Shown piece by piece: positions 1 to 7,263 of a stretch of DNA of 28,594 nt. The position numbers and the translations under genes were made by a program. Position 1 is the stretch's first letter. Each line of letters begins with the position of its first letter. Source of the DNA: Bacteroidales bacterium UBA3824 (GTDB taxonomy: Bacteria; Bacteroidota; Bacteroidia; Bacteroidales; UBA3824); the NCBI GenBank assembly GCA_002393195.1, contig DGIK01000205.1, positions 1 to 28,594 of the forward strand, given 5' to 3'. Under the pieces are notes generated by a model that searched no databases, was not told the origin of the DNA, and saw only the letters and a program-made list of their open reading frames with translations.

Positions 1-62
1 AAGAAGTCAACAACAAACTCGGCGCACTCAAAGCGGCGGTAATTATGGCAGAAAAAATCTAA
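1..62 (+). CDS. trpE: Anthranilate synthase component I, C-terminal end only (partial)
   Basis: The reading frame starting at base 3 gives 19 residues ending in a TAA stop at 60-62 (EVNNKLGALKAAVIMAEKI). This resembles the usual C-terminal helix of TrpE in Bacteroidetes, and it lies 3 nt upstream of trpG, its glutaminase partner. TrpE converts chorismate to anthranilate using ammonia supplied by TrpG. The call rests on position and a short tail only; the catalytic part is outside the window. Confidence 0.8.
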   Translation, partial: EVNNKLGALKAAVIMAEKI

Positions 63-65
63 AAA

Positions 66-629
66 ATGGAAACTATCATCATCGACAATTACGATTCATT
101 CACATATAACCTCGCCGGATACGTCGCCGAACTTGGCTACGGCGTGGACGTGATTAGGAACGACAAATTCCAAATCCAAGACATCGGCTATTATGACAAG
201 ATAATCCTCTCGCCGGGTCCCGGAATCCCATCGGAGGCGGGTCTCTTGAAACAGGTAATCAGCGAATACGCCCACAAGCGTCCCATCCTTGGCGTTTGCC
301 TTGGACATCAGGCGATTGGCGAGGTGTTCGGCGCGACGTTGCGCAATCTCACCAACGTCTATCACGGCGTAAGCACGCCCGCCAATCTTTTTGGCAATGA
401 TTATCTTTTCGACAACATTCCACACCGCATCGACGTCGGACGTTACCATTCGTGGGTGGTTGATACTCAGAACTTTCCCAACGACCTCGAAATCACCGCA
501 ATGAGCGACGACGGCTGCATTATGGGCTTGAAACACAAGCGGTACGATGTCCACGGCATCCAATTCCACCCCGAGAGCGTCCTTACGCCAGAGGGCAAAC
601 AAATCATCAAAAACTTCCTATCGAAATAA
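66..629 (+). CDS. trpG: Anthranilate synthase component II (glutamine amidotransferase)
   Basis: This 187-residue class I glutamine amidotransferase hydrolyses glutamine and channels ammonia to TrpE, the first step of tryptophan synthesis from chorismate. The N-terminus (IIIDNYDSFTYNL) is the family signature. The oxyanion/glutamine loop SPGPG is at 49-53, the nucleophile Cys78 is in GVCLGHQ, and His168 and Glu170 of HPES complete the triad. Length is normal for a stand-alone TrpG. It starts 3 nt after the trpE stop and ends 2 nt before trpD, so it is translated within a tight operon. A role as PabA in folate synthesis is possible for such amidotransferases, but the context makes TrpG the main assignment. 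Confidence 0.96.
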   Translation: METIIIDNYDSFTYNLAGYVAELGYGVDVIRNDKFQIQDIGYYDKIILSPGPGIPSEAGLLKQVISEYAHKRPILGVCLGHQAIGEVFGATLRNLTNVYHGVSTPANLFGNDYLFDNIPHRIDVGRYHSWVVDTQNFPNDLEITAMSDDGCIMGLKHKRYDVHGIQFHPESVLTPEGKQIIKNFLSK

Positions 630-631
630 TT

Positions 632-1627
632 ATGAAACAGATACTTTTGAAACTCACGGCGGGCGAAAAACTCACTCGCCGCGAGACCCAAGAAATCCTC
701 GTGGGCATCACCGAACAGAAATACAGCAACGAACAGATTGCGGCATTGCTTATGGCGTTGAATGTCAGGGGTATAACCACTGACGAACTCCTCGGATTTC
801 GCGACGGCATTTTGCAGACCGGCACTCCTGTTGACCTCTCTCCATACAAGGTGCTCGACATCGTTGGCACGGGCGGCGACGGCAAAAACACCTTCAACAT
901 CTCCACTTGTTCGTGCTTTGTGGTGGCTGGTGCTGGCTACAAGGTTGCAAAGCATGGCAATTACGCATCTACCTCAGTATCAGGCGCGAGCAATGTCATC
1001 GAGGAACACGGCATCAAGTTTACAGCCGACCGCGACCGCCACATCCGCAACCTCGAAGAATGTGGTTTCACGTACTTGCACGCGCAGTTGTTTGCACACG
1101 CGATGAAGTTTGTGGGTCCTGTGAGGAAGATTTTGCAGGTGCCGACTTGCTTCAATTTGTTGGGTCCGCTCGTCAATCCAAGCCGCCCGTCATACCAAAT
1201 GCTCGGCACTGCCAATTTGGAACAGTTGAGGCTCTATCATTCAATATGTCAGGAACTTGGCATTGGTTACACGATTGTTACAAGTCTTGATGGTTACGAT
1301 GAAATTTCGTTGACGTCCGATTTCAAGGTTGCATCCAATCAGTTGGACAAAATCTGTTCGCCCGCCGACTACGACCTCCCGAAAGTGAACCCTGCCGAAC
1401 TTTACGGCGGCACTACCAAACAGGAGGCGGCAAAGATTTTCGACAGTGTGCTCGACGGCACATCCACCGAGGCGCAGAAAAATGTCGTGCTCATCAACGC
1501 CGCATTCGCCATCAAGAGCATCAACGCCGACAAGCCTACTACCGAATGTCTCGCCGAAGCCCGCGAATCTCTCGAAAGCCGCCGCGCCCTCGAAACATTC
1601 CGTAAGTTTGTGTCCCTCAATTCATAA
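632..1627 (+). CDS. trpD: Anthranilate phosphoribosyltransferase
   Basis: TrpD transfers phosphoribose from PRPP to anthranilate, the second tryptophan-specific step. The 331-residue protein has the helical N-terminal domain (about 1-65) followed by the PRPP-binding GTGGDGKNT at 79-87 and KHGN at 107-110. The anthranilate-binding region GPLVNPSRP also fits the family. Length is typical. The start lies 2 nt past the trpG stop. The TAA stop (1625-1627) is partly inside a 21-nt palindrome (1626-1646) that begins the A/T-rich repeat separating it from trpC. It is a stand-alone enzyme, not fused to TrpG as in enterobacteria. Confidence 0.96.
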   Translation: MKQILLKLTAGEKLTRRETQEILVGITEQKYSNEQIAALLMALNVRGITTDELLGFRDGILQTGTPVDLSPYKVLDIVGTGGDGKNTFNISTCSCFVVAGAGYKVAKHGNYASTSVSGASNVIEEHGIKFTADRDRHIRNLEECGFTYLHAQLFAHAMKFVGPVRKILQVPTCFNLLGPLVNPSRPSYQMLGTANLEQLRLYHSICQELGIGYTIVTSLDGYDEISLTSDFKVASNQLDKICSPADYDLPKVNPAELYGGTTKQEAAKIFDSVLDGTSTEAQKNVVLINAAFAIKSINADKPTTECLAEARESLESRRALETFRKFVSLNS

Positions 1628-1646
1628 CAACAAAAATTTTGTTGTT
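1626..1646. repeat. Perfect 10-bp palindrome overlapping the trpD stop codon
   Basis: AACAACAAAA and TTTTGTTGTT are separated by one A. The first two bases belong to the trpD TAA stop. It could fold in the mRNA directly behind the terminating ribosome. It leads straight into the left arm of the long inverted repeat at 1651-1732. It is not followed by a convincing terminator U-tract, so I call it a repeat and not a terminator. Confidence 0.7.
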
Positions 1647-1650
1647 TTAT

Positions 1651-1769
1651 AAACGAAAATTAAAACGAATTTCAATGAATTAAAACGAATTTTTTTCAAA
1701 ATCTAATTCGTTTTAATTCGTTCTAATTCGCCAAAATTTTTGTTTAAAAAAAGGACACCGAAGGTGTCC
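1651..1769. repeat. Dispersed long inverted repeat, family A copy 1, with right-end mini-hairpin
   Basis: The left arm (1651-1691) and right arm (1704-1732) are imperfect inverted copies built from roughly 10-nt units of the type AATTCGTTTT / AAAACGAATT. The centre (about 1692-1703) is not conserved. Reading the region 10976-11065 on the minus strand gives nearly the same arms, including the distal CTAATTCGCCAAAATT-like border, with a different centre. Beyond the right arm, after a short A-run, is the hairpin GGACACC-GAA-GGTGTCC (1753-1769). The element lies between two co-transcribed trp genes, so it should appear in the polycistronic mRNA. Confidence 0.85.
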
Positions 1770-1775
1770 CCGCAA

Positions 1776-1884
1776 CCAAAAATTAAAAGAATGAAAAAGA
1801 ATTACCAAAAATTTTTAGAGATAGAAATTCTTTTAATTCTTTCCTATTCTTTTAATTTTTGGAAAAAAGAACACCGCAAGGTGT
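1776..1884. repeat. Long inverted repeat, family B, with right-end mini-hairpin
   Basis: A perfect 17-bp terminal inverted repeat pairs 1776-1792 with 1846-1862 (CCAAAAATTAAAAGAAT and its complement). Further imperfect pairing inside again uses units of about 10 nt (AATTCTTTT type). It sits immediately right of the family A element, and the two together fill the trpD-trpC gap. Right of the arm is ACACC-GCAA-GGTGT (1871-1884), a five-base-pair hairpin with a GNAA loop. Layout matches family A although the arm sequence differs. Confidence 0.8.
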
Positions 1885-1911
1885 CCGTAATGTACTAAAA
1901 AATTCATGTTT

Positions 1912-2700
1912 ATGACAACGATTTTAGATAAAATTTGCGAAAACAAGCGCAACGAATTGTCGGCATTGAAACGGCAATTGACGTTGACCGAAATACGCGA
2001 CCGCGAACTTTTTGTGCGTCCTTGTTTTTCGTTGAAACAGAGCCTTTTTGACTCCGCGACGGGCATCATTTCGGAGTTCAAACGCCGCTCGCCGTCCAAG
2101 GGCGACATACATCCGGGCGCGGAGCCGGAAGTCGTAGTTGCCGGTTACGAACAAAATGGCGCGTCGGGCGTGTCGTGTTTGGCAGACAAGGATTTTTTTG
2201 GAGGTTCGCCCGACGACGTGATGAAGGCTCGCAAAGTGTTGACACATACACCGTTGCTGTACAAGGAGTTTGTCGTTGACGATTACCAATTGAGCCTTGC
2301 AAAAAGTTGCGGCGCGGACGTTGTGTTGCTCATTGCGGCGTGTCTCGACCGCAATCAACTCGCCGAATATGCACACTGCGCCAAGGAGTTAGGATTGGAA
2401 ACATTGTTGGAAGTCCACAGTGGCGACGAACTCGATTACATCAATGATTTCATCGACATTGTTGGCGTCAACAATCGCAACCTCAAAATCTTCAAGACCG
2501 ACGTGCAAACCTCCTTTGACCTCGCGGCGGACATCCCATCGGACTTTGTAAAAATCTCAGAATCAGGAATTTCAAAACCCGAAACCGTCCTCGAACTCCG
2601 CAAAGTTGGTTTCCGTGGCTTCCTGATGGGCGAGAATTTTATGAAAGAATCCGACCCCGCAGTGGCATTACGACAATTTATACAAGAATTAACAAAATGA
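1912..2700 (+). CDS. trpC: Indole-3-glycerol phosphate synthase
   Basis: TrpC closes the ring of carboxyphenylamino-deoxyribulose phosphate to give indole-3-glycerol phosphate. The TIM-barrel motifs are clear: IISEFKRRSPSKG with the catalytic lysine, LYKEFVVD with a second lysine, LETLLEVHS with the catalytic glutamate, VGVNNRNL and the phosphate-binding SESGIS. I prefer the second in-frame ATG at 1912 (MTTILDKICENKR), which matches how the family starts. An ATG six bases upstream at 1906 would add only MF. It is separated from trpD by 284 nt of repeats, whereas trpF overlaps its end by 4 nt (ATGA). It is not fused to trpF, unlike in enterobacteria. Confidence 0.95.
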   Translation: MTTILDKICENKRNELSALKRQLTLTEIRDRELFVRPCFSLKQSLFDSATGIISEFKRRSPSKGDIHPGAEPEVVVAGYEQNGASGVSCLADKDFFGGSPDDVMKARKVLTHTPLLYKEFVVDDYQLSLAKSCGADVVLLIAACLDRNQLAEYAHCAKELGLETLLEVHSGDELDYINDFIDIVGVNNRNLKIFKTDVQTSFDLAADIPSDFVKISESGISKPETVLELRKVGFRGFLMGENFMKESDPAVALRQFIQELTK

Positions 2701-3308
2701 AGATTAAGATTTGCGGATTGCGCGATAATTTTGAGGAGGTTTTGGCGTTGAAACCGGATTTTGTTGGGATGATTTTTTATCCCAAGTCGCCGCGCTATGT
2801 CGGTGATTGTCAGGACGAAAGATTGAGGCGTCGGTTGACAGACACCAAAAAAGTTGGCGTTTTTGTCAATGCTGATTACGAGGCGATAATCAAGGCTGCG
2901 GGCGAGTACAATCTTGATGCGATTCAATTGCATGGCGGCGAAACTCCGCAACTTTGCGAATTTTTGCGGCAGGATTTCATTGTCATCAAGGCATTTAGCA
3001 TTGCGACGGTGGAAGATTTGGCGAAGTTGGAGGCATACGAAGGTGTGGTCGATTATTTCCTGTTTGACACCAAAACGCCGGACTATGGCGGGTCGGGACA
3101 GAAATTTGATTGGCAAATCCTACAATCCGCCCGAATCAAAACTCCATTCCTCCTCAGCGGCGGGATTTCGTTGGACGACATTCCAACCATCAAATCCCTG
3201 AAAATCAACAACCTCATCGGCGTGGATTTGAACAGCAAATTTGAGACCGCGCCCGCAATGAAGGACGTCAAAAAATTAACGGAATTTTTGGACACAATTA
3301 AATTGTAG
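2697..3308 (+). CDS. trpF: Phosphoribosylanthranilate isomerase
   Basis: TrpF isomerises N-(5-phosphoribosyl)anthranilate to the substrate of TrpC. The start KIKICGLRD carries the catalytic Cys6, LFDTKTPDYGGSG carries the catalytic Asp124 and a phosphate-binding glycine loop, and LSGGI is the second phosphate loop. The 203-residue length is normal. Its ATG overlaps the trpC stop by 4 nt, which suggests translational coupling. The TAG stop (3306-3308) lies inside a perfect 28-nt palindrome (3305-3332), the start of another repeat that separates it from trpA. Confidence 0.95.
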   Translation: MKIKICGLRDNFEEVLALKPDFVGMIFYPKSPRYVGDCQDERLRRRLTDTKKVGVFVNADYEAIIKAAGEYNLDAIQLHGGETPQLCEFLRQDFIVIKAFSIATVEDLAKLEAYEGVVDYFLFDTKTPDYGGSGQKFDWQILQSARIKTPFLLSGGISLDDIPTIKSLKINNLIGVDLNSKFETAPAMKDVKKLTEFLDTIKL

Positions 3309-3332
3309 AGACGCAAAATTTTGCGTCTCTAC
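3305..3332. repeat. Perfect 28-nt palindrome overlapping the trpF stop
   Basis: GTAGAGACGCAAAA is followed directly by its exact complement, with no loop. The trpF TAG stop is within its first four bases. Palindromes of the form GTAGAGACG...CGTCTCTAC are, as I recall, common short dispersed repeats in several bacterial groups including Bacteroidetes and cyanobacteria. The right end merges into the family C element that follows. Confidence 0.85.
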
Positions 3333-3470
3333 GCGAGAAATCGAACAAATCGTTACAAATTATACAAAATTTTTTTAGATATTAAATCTTTTAAAAGATT
3401 TGTAGTATTTGAAAAGATTTGTAAGATTTCTGCCCGCAGGGCACCCCGAAAAACAGCCACCGAAGGTGGC
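3333..3470. repeat. Dispersed long inverted repeat, family C copy 1, with two right-side mini-hairpins
   Basis: The arms run from AGAAATCGAACAAATCG (3336 on) to the outer GATTTCT (3425-3431) and align with the elements at 7168-7239 and 24881-24951. The centre is longer than in the other two and contains a perfect 18-nt palindrome (3384-3401). The right end is TGCCC-GCA-GGGCA (3431-3443), followed by a second hairpin, GCCACC-GAA-GGTGGC (3456-3470). The left flank, read outward, is GATTTCTCGCGTAG, identical over 14 nt to the right end of the copy at 24881. The rest of that left hairpin is replaced by the 28-nt palindrome. Confidence 0.85.
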
Positions 3471-3503
3471 GCAAAAAATAATAACCATTAACGTTAGAAA
3501 AAA

Positions 3504-4274
3504 ATGAACAGAATTGACAGACTTTTCCAATCAGGCAAAAAAGACATTCTATCTGTCTATTTTACAGCTGGTTATCCCAAGTTGGACGACACTGTAAAAA
3601 TCATCAAATCGCTCTCTGACCACGGCGTTGATATGATAGAAATTGGCGTGCCGTTTTCAGACCCAATGGCGGACGGCCCAGTAATTCAGGCGTCGGGTCA
3701 ACAGGCTTTGCGCAACGGAATGACGCAAAAATTGCTGTTCCAACAGTTGAAGGACATCCGCCAAGTCACTGACATTCCGCTTATTGCGATGAGTTATGTG
3801 AACACCGCAATGCAATTTGGATTTGAGAAATATTGCAAGGCTTGTGCGGAAGTTGGCATCGATGGTCTCATCATTCCTGACCTGCCAATGGAAGTGTATC
3901 TCGCTGATTATAAGCAATATGTAACCGCCAACAATCTCGCCTACACCCAACTCGTAACCCCCGAAACCCCCGAAGACCGCGTCCGTGCCATCGATGACAA
4001 CACCACCGGCTTTGTCTATATGGTTTCGTCGGCGTCCACAACAGGTGCTCAACAATCCTTCAACGATGCCAAACAACAGTATTTCAAGAAGATAGAATCT
4101 ATGAACTTGAAGAATCCCACGCTCGTTGGCTTTGGCGTGAGCAACAAAGAAACCTTCCGCGCCGCCGCCGACCATTCACGCGGTTGCATCATCGGCAGTG
4201 CGTTCATCAAATTGCTCGGCAGTTGTGCAAGCATCGATGAGGCAGTGGAGACGCTGTTGTCGAGGGTGAAGTAA
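3504..4274 (+). CDS. trpA: Tryptophan synthase alpha chain
   Basis: TrpA cleaves indole-3-glycerol phosphate to indole and glyceraldehyde 3-phosphate. Indole is passed to TrpB, whose gene is not in this window. The catalytic residues are visible as Glu46 and Asp57 in IEIGVPFSDPMADGP. GFGVSNKE and GSAFIK form the phosphate site. The 256-residue length is typical. The loop normally written VSRAGVTG is VSSASTTG here. This gene ends the trp operon: a strong hairpin terminator starts about 10 nt after its stop. The 195-nt gap from trpF is filled with repeat sequence. Confidence 0.95.
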   Translation: MNRIDRLFQSGKKDILSVYFTAGYPKLDDTVKIIKSLSDHGVDMIEIGVPFSDPMADGPVIQASGQQALRNGMTQKLLFQQLKDIRQVTDIPLIAMSYVNTAMQFGFEKYCKACAEVGIDGLIIPDLPMEVYLADYKQYVTANNLAYTQLVTPETPEDRVRAIDDNTTGFVYMVSSASTTGAQQSFNDAKQQYFKKIESMNLKNPTLVGFGVSNKETFRAAADHSRGCIIGSAFIKLLGSCASIDEAVETLLSRVK

Positions 4275-4284
4275 AAACAATAGA

Positions 4285-4323
4285 AAAATGAGTGATGCGG
4301 CAATCTGCCACATCACTCATTTT
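4285..4323. terminator. Bidirectional intrinsic terminator between trpA and the DUF6935-like gene
   Basis: AAAATGAGTGATG (4285-4297) pairs perfectly with 4311-4323. After a single C/A mismatch, GGCA/TGCC extends the stem to a 3-nt loop. A-rich and T-rich flanks give each strand a U-tract. The flanking genes are convergent, so it can end both transcripts. Confidence 0.85.
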
Positions 4324-4339
4324 GTTGATATTCATTTGA

Positions 4340-4840
4340 TTACGCCCACGGATCGTCGGCTGCGGGAACTCTGATGTCGGAGAGACATTGAATGTCGTTG
4401 AGAAACCATTGACCGGTTGACGGTTTTTTGCGAAGTTTCATCGGTCTTACGGAGTCTGCGCCCGCGCTCTTGACGTAGAGCGTCGCCCATTTGTCGTCGG
4501 GGTAGGAATATGGATTGTCGCTGACGGAGATTGTGAGCGGCAGGGTCGGTTTGTAACTGTTTTCCACCGTTGCGCCCGCAAAAAATGACGCCACTTTGTA
4601 AGCCTTGCCGGTGAGTCTGTCTCTCAGGAATTGTTTTGCAAACGGCGACATCGGGTCGGGACCGCGCAGGAAGTCGAGCATGCTGTGGCAGCCTTCCTTG
4701 TCTTCCTCCCAACGCATCAGCACGAGCATTGCCAATGCCGTAGTCTTGAACGGCGAATCAAGCGTCGCCTCGGGCAACTGTTGCAATTCTGCCACGCTCT
4801 GCGGCACTTTTGAGAATGTGAAAGTCTCTGTCTTGTTCAT
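4340..4840 (-). CDS. DUF6935-like protein of unknown function
   Basis: This 166-residue cytoplasmic protein has no signal peptide or membrane segment. I recognise the overall pattern as the DUF6935 type found in gut bacteria. It has an N-terminal helical part with VAELQQLPEA, DSPFKTTALAMLVL and MLDFLRGPDPMSPFAKQFLRDR, then a beta-rich half with NPYSYPDDKWATLYVKSAGADS, KLRKKPSTGQWFLND and a C-terminal PAADDPWA. The family often occurs near stress-response or cytoplasmic regulatory proteins, but no role is established and none is suggested by the neighbours here. The gene stands alone, convergent with trpA, with its own promoter upstream. Confidence 0.75.
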   Translation of the reverse strand: MNKTETFTFSKVPQSVAELQQLPEATLDSPFKTTALAMLVLMRWEEDKEGCHSMLDFLRGPDPMSPFAKQFLRDRLTGKAYKVASFFAGATVENSYKPTLPLTISVSDNPYSYPDDKWATLYVKSAGADSVRPMKLRKKPSTGQWFLNDIQCLSDIRVPAADDPWA

Positions 4841-4871
4841 AATGTTGTGGTTTTTGGTTTGTATGTCAGTG

Positions 4872-4902
4872 CAAATATAATCTCTTTTTCCAAACTTTCA
4901 AA
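4872..4902 (-). promoter_or_regulatory. Bacteroidetes-type promoter for the DUF6935-like gene
   Basis: On the minus strand the -33 element TTTG (4899-4902) is followed after 19 nt by the -7 element TATATTTG (4872-4879), a full match to TAnnTTTG. The start codon is 32 nt further on. The remainder of the 317-nt gap up to 5158 holds this promoter, the opposing one at 5079 and otherwise featureless A/T-rich DNA. Confidence 0.7.
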
Positions 4903-5078
4903 TTTTTTCCAAACATTTTTCTATTCGTCCTCTGTATTCTCTTTTATTCTGATAAATATCCGCTTTTAATAGATTAATATCCTAAAACTACCGATAAAAA
5001 CCCAATTTTCGGAATAACTGATATTTTTTTATAAGAAAATCAATTGAAAAAGATAATAATTTATTAACATCAATATTT

Positions 5079-5108
5079 TTTGCCGCTAAAAAATTACATT
5101 TACCTTTG
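5079..5108 (+). promoter_or_regulatory. Bacteroidetes-type promoter for the TonB-dependent receptor
   Basis: TTTG (5079-5082), an 18-nt spacer and TACCTTTG (5101-5108) match the consensus exactly. Transcription would start about 40-45 nt before the ATG at 5158. The leader has a short repeated ATTAATCATTAAATCATTAA-like stretch but no recognisable riboswitch. In particular, a cobalamin riboswitch would not fit in this leader. Confidence 0.75.
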
Positions 5109-5157
5109 CGCCGTAATTAATCATTAAATCATTAAATCAATAAATCAACATATAAAA

Positions 5158-7128
5158 ATGAAGACATTTTTTACGACGATTTTTATGCTGTCGTCATTTG
5201 CATCAATGGCGCAGGGAAACGGTCAAGCCGTTGACACTCTGCCCGATGTGGAGATTGGTGAGGTGAAGGTTTTGTCGGCGAGGGTGCCGCTTACGAGTGC
5301 GCAGACTCCCCAACAAGTAACAATCATTGGCCGCGAGGAGATTCAGATGTTGCCAATCAACACCATCGACGACCTCTTGAAATATGCTGTCGGAGTGGAT
5401 GTTAGGCAGCGTGGCAATGGTGTGCAGACCGATATTTGTGTGCGCGGCGGCACGTTTGACCAAGTAACAATCCTTCTCAACGGCATCAACATCACGTCGC
5501 CTCACACGGGACATTTGTCGGCTGATTTCCCGATTTTTGCCGACGACATCGAGCGCGTGGAAATCCTTGAAGGCCCGTCGGCGAGGGCGTTTGGAACGTC
5601 GGCTTTCACGGGCACTGTCAACATCGTAACCCGCAACGCCGACCCGTCGCACAGTCGCCTTGGCACGGCTGTGTCGGGTTTGGTGAATGTTTTTGGTGGC
5701 GACCACGGACACGCCGGCGCAAATGCAAATGTTACCCTCGGTCATAATGCCGGAAATGCGTCGAGCAACCATCCGTCGCGCCTTGTGCACACATTGTCAG
5801 GCGGTTATGTGCGTGATGACGGCGATACGCCAAATTCCGCTTTCGAGACTTCGCGCATATATTATAATGTGTCCTACAATTCAGACAACGTGAAGGGCAA
5901 TTTTCAGGCGGGATATTCATACAAGCCGTTTGAAGCCAATACTTTCTACGGCTCGGCTTCTACCGATCAGTGGGAGAGCAACGAGCATTTTGTGATTGCT
6001 GCCAATGGCGAAATCACCGCTGGCAAGGTTCACATTACGCCTACATTCTCCGCCGACCGCCGTTACGACCATTACCAATGGCACAAGGACAGTCCCAAGG
6101 GCGAAAATTTCCATCGTTGCGACGTGCGCACGGCAGGCGTGGGAGTTTGGGCTGAAAACAGGCTTGGACGTACTTCTTTTGCCGCCGAGATGCGCAGCGA
6201 ACTCATCTATTCCACCAAGCTCGGCGAGGCGATGGACGAGGCGGCTTTTTTTGCAACCAAGGGGCACGACGGCACCAAGTCGGTGAATTACAGCCATTCT
6301 GCCGACCGCACCAACATCTACATTATGGCTGAACACGATTTCATACTGCAAAAATGGACATTGGCGTTTGCATTGCCCGCAATCAACAATACCGCCCTCG
6401 ACCACAAGTGGCGTTTTTGTCCGGGAATGGATGTGGCTTACCGTCCCACGGTGCATTGGAAATTGTTTGCAAACGTAAATTCCGCTCTCAGGATGCCTAC
6501 GTACACCGATTTGTATTATTCGGGCGCAAACATCGAGGGCAATTCCAACCTCAATCCCGAGCGCACTATCGATTTTGGCGCGGGTGCAAAGGCTCGTTAC
6601 AATGGCTTCATGGGCGAAATCAGGCTCTACGGCTCGCACAGGACTGATATGATTGATTGGGTGGTCTATGAGGACGAGAAGGAGGCCGGAATTTACAAGA
6701 GTGGCAATTTTGAACTCGACAACTGTGGCTGCGAACTCTCTGCCGCAATGATGCCGCGTGAGCTTTGGGAAAACAATCCAATTTCAAAATTCCAAGTTCA
6801 GTACGCCTACAATGATGCCGATATTAGTTACAACCGCGCCGTAGCGTCGTCCAAGTATGCTATGGAATATCTCAAGCACAGGTTTTTGGCAACGGCTGAT
6901 TTCAGGATTACGGATTGGTTGGGCGTCAATTTGAGTTACCGCTACAATTATAGGGTAGGGGAGGGCAACGACCCTTACTCGCTCGTGGATGCGGGCGCAA
7001 AGGTGGAGTTTGGACGCTTTGTGGGTTACGTCAATGCCACCAACCTTTTTGACGAGGACTACCGCGACTTTTCGTTCATCGAACAGAGCGGAAGGCGCGT
7101 TGTAGTAGGCGTTAAGGTTAGGTTTTGA
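5158..7128 (+). CDS. TonB-dependent outer-membrane receptor
   Basis: This 656-residue protein has a signal peptide (about 1-19, ending SMAQ) and a plug domain at about 45-160. The plug contains TIDDLLKYAVGVDVRQRG, the ICVRGG motif and RVEILEGPSARAFGT, which are classic plug signatures. The rest is a 22-strand-type beta-barrel ending in aromatic VKVRF. The size and the absence of an N-terminal carboxypeptidase-like domain place it with BtuB/FepA-like small-ligand receptors and not with SusC-type glycan porins. No SusD partner follows. The substrate (cobalamin, siderophore, haem or another) cannot be told from sequence. Energy would come from an ExbB/ExbD/TonB complex; exb genes lie at 19532-22024. 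It has its own promoter and converges on the AAA+ gene. Confidence 0.92.
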   Translation: MKTFFTTIFMLSSFASMAQGNGQAVDTLPDVEIGEVKVLSARVPLTSAQTPQQVTIIGREEIQMLPINTIDDLLKYAVGVDVRQRGNGVQTDICVRGGTFDQVTILLNGINITSPHTGHLSADFPIFADDIERVEILEGPSARAFGTSAFTGTVNIVTRNADPSHSRLGTAVSGLVNVFGGDHGHAGANANVTLGHNAGNASSNHPSRLVHTLSGGYVRDDGDTPNSAFETSRIYYNVSYNSDNVKGNFQAGYSYKPFEANTFYGSASTDQWESNEHFVIAANGEITAGKVHITPTFSADRRYDHYQWHKDSPKGENFHRCDVRTAGVGVWAENRLGRTSFAAEMRSELIYSTKLGEAMDEAAFFATKGHDGTKSVNYSHSADRTNIYIMAEHDFILQKWTLAFALPAINNTALDHKWRFCPGMDVAYRPTVHWKLFANVNSALRMPTYTDLYYSGANIEGNSNLNPERTIDFGAGAKARYNGFMGEIRLYGSHRTDMIDWVVYEDEKEAGIYKSGNFELDNCGCELSAAMMPRELWENNPISKFQVQYAYNDADISYNRAVASSKYAMEYLKHRFLATADFRITDWLGVNLSYRYNYRVGEGNDPYSLVDAGAKVEFGRFVGYVNATNLFDEDYRDFSFIEQSGRRVVVGVKVRF

Positions 7129-7134
7129 TGAGGA

Positions 7135-7252
7135 ATCGCTCCGCGATAAATAAAAGGTCGCTTCGCGAGAAATAATACAAATCTTTACAAATCATTCAAA
7201 TTTTTATTTGTTTGATTTGTAAAGATTTGTTCGATTTCTGTCCGTAAGGACA
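7135..7252. repeat. Dispersed long inverted repeat, family C copy 2, with end hairpins
   Basis: The core arms (7168-7239) run AGAAAT... to ...GATTTCT around an A/T centre. ACAAATCTTTACAAAT and ATTTGTAAAGATTTGT are exact complements. The left side has two hairpins: ATCGC-TCC-GCGAT (7135-7147) and TCGC-TTC-GCGA (7158-7168). Read outward on the minus strand, their loops are GGA and GAA. The right side has TGTCC-GTAA-GGACA (7239-7252). The element fills the space between two convergent genes and might also act as a terminator, but there is no clear U-tract. Confidence 0.85.
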
Positions 7253-7263
7253 TTTCTCCAAAA

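Noticed and set aside
5109..5157. Cobalamin riboswitch before the TonB-dependent receptor
   Set aside because: The leader from the predicted promoter to the ATG is only about 45 nt, A/T-rich and without a B12-box-like motif.
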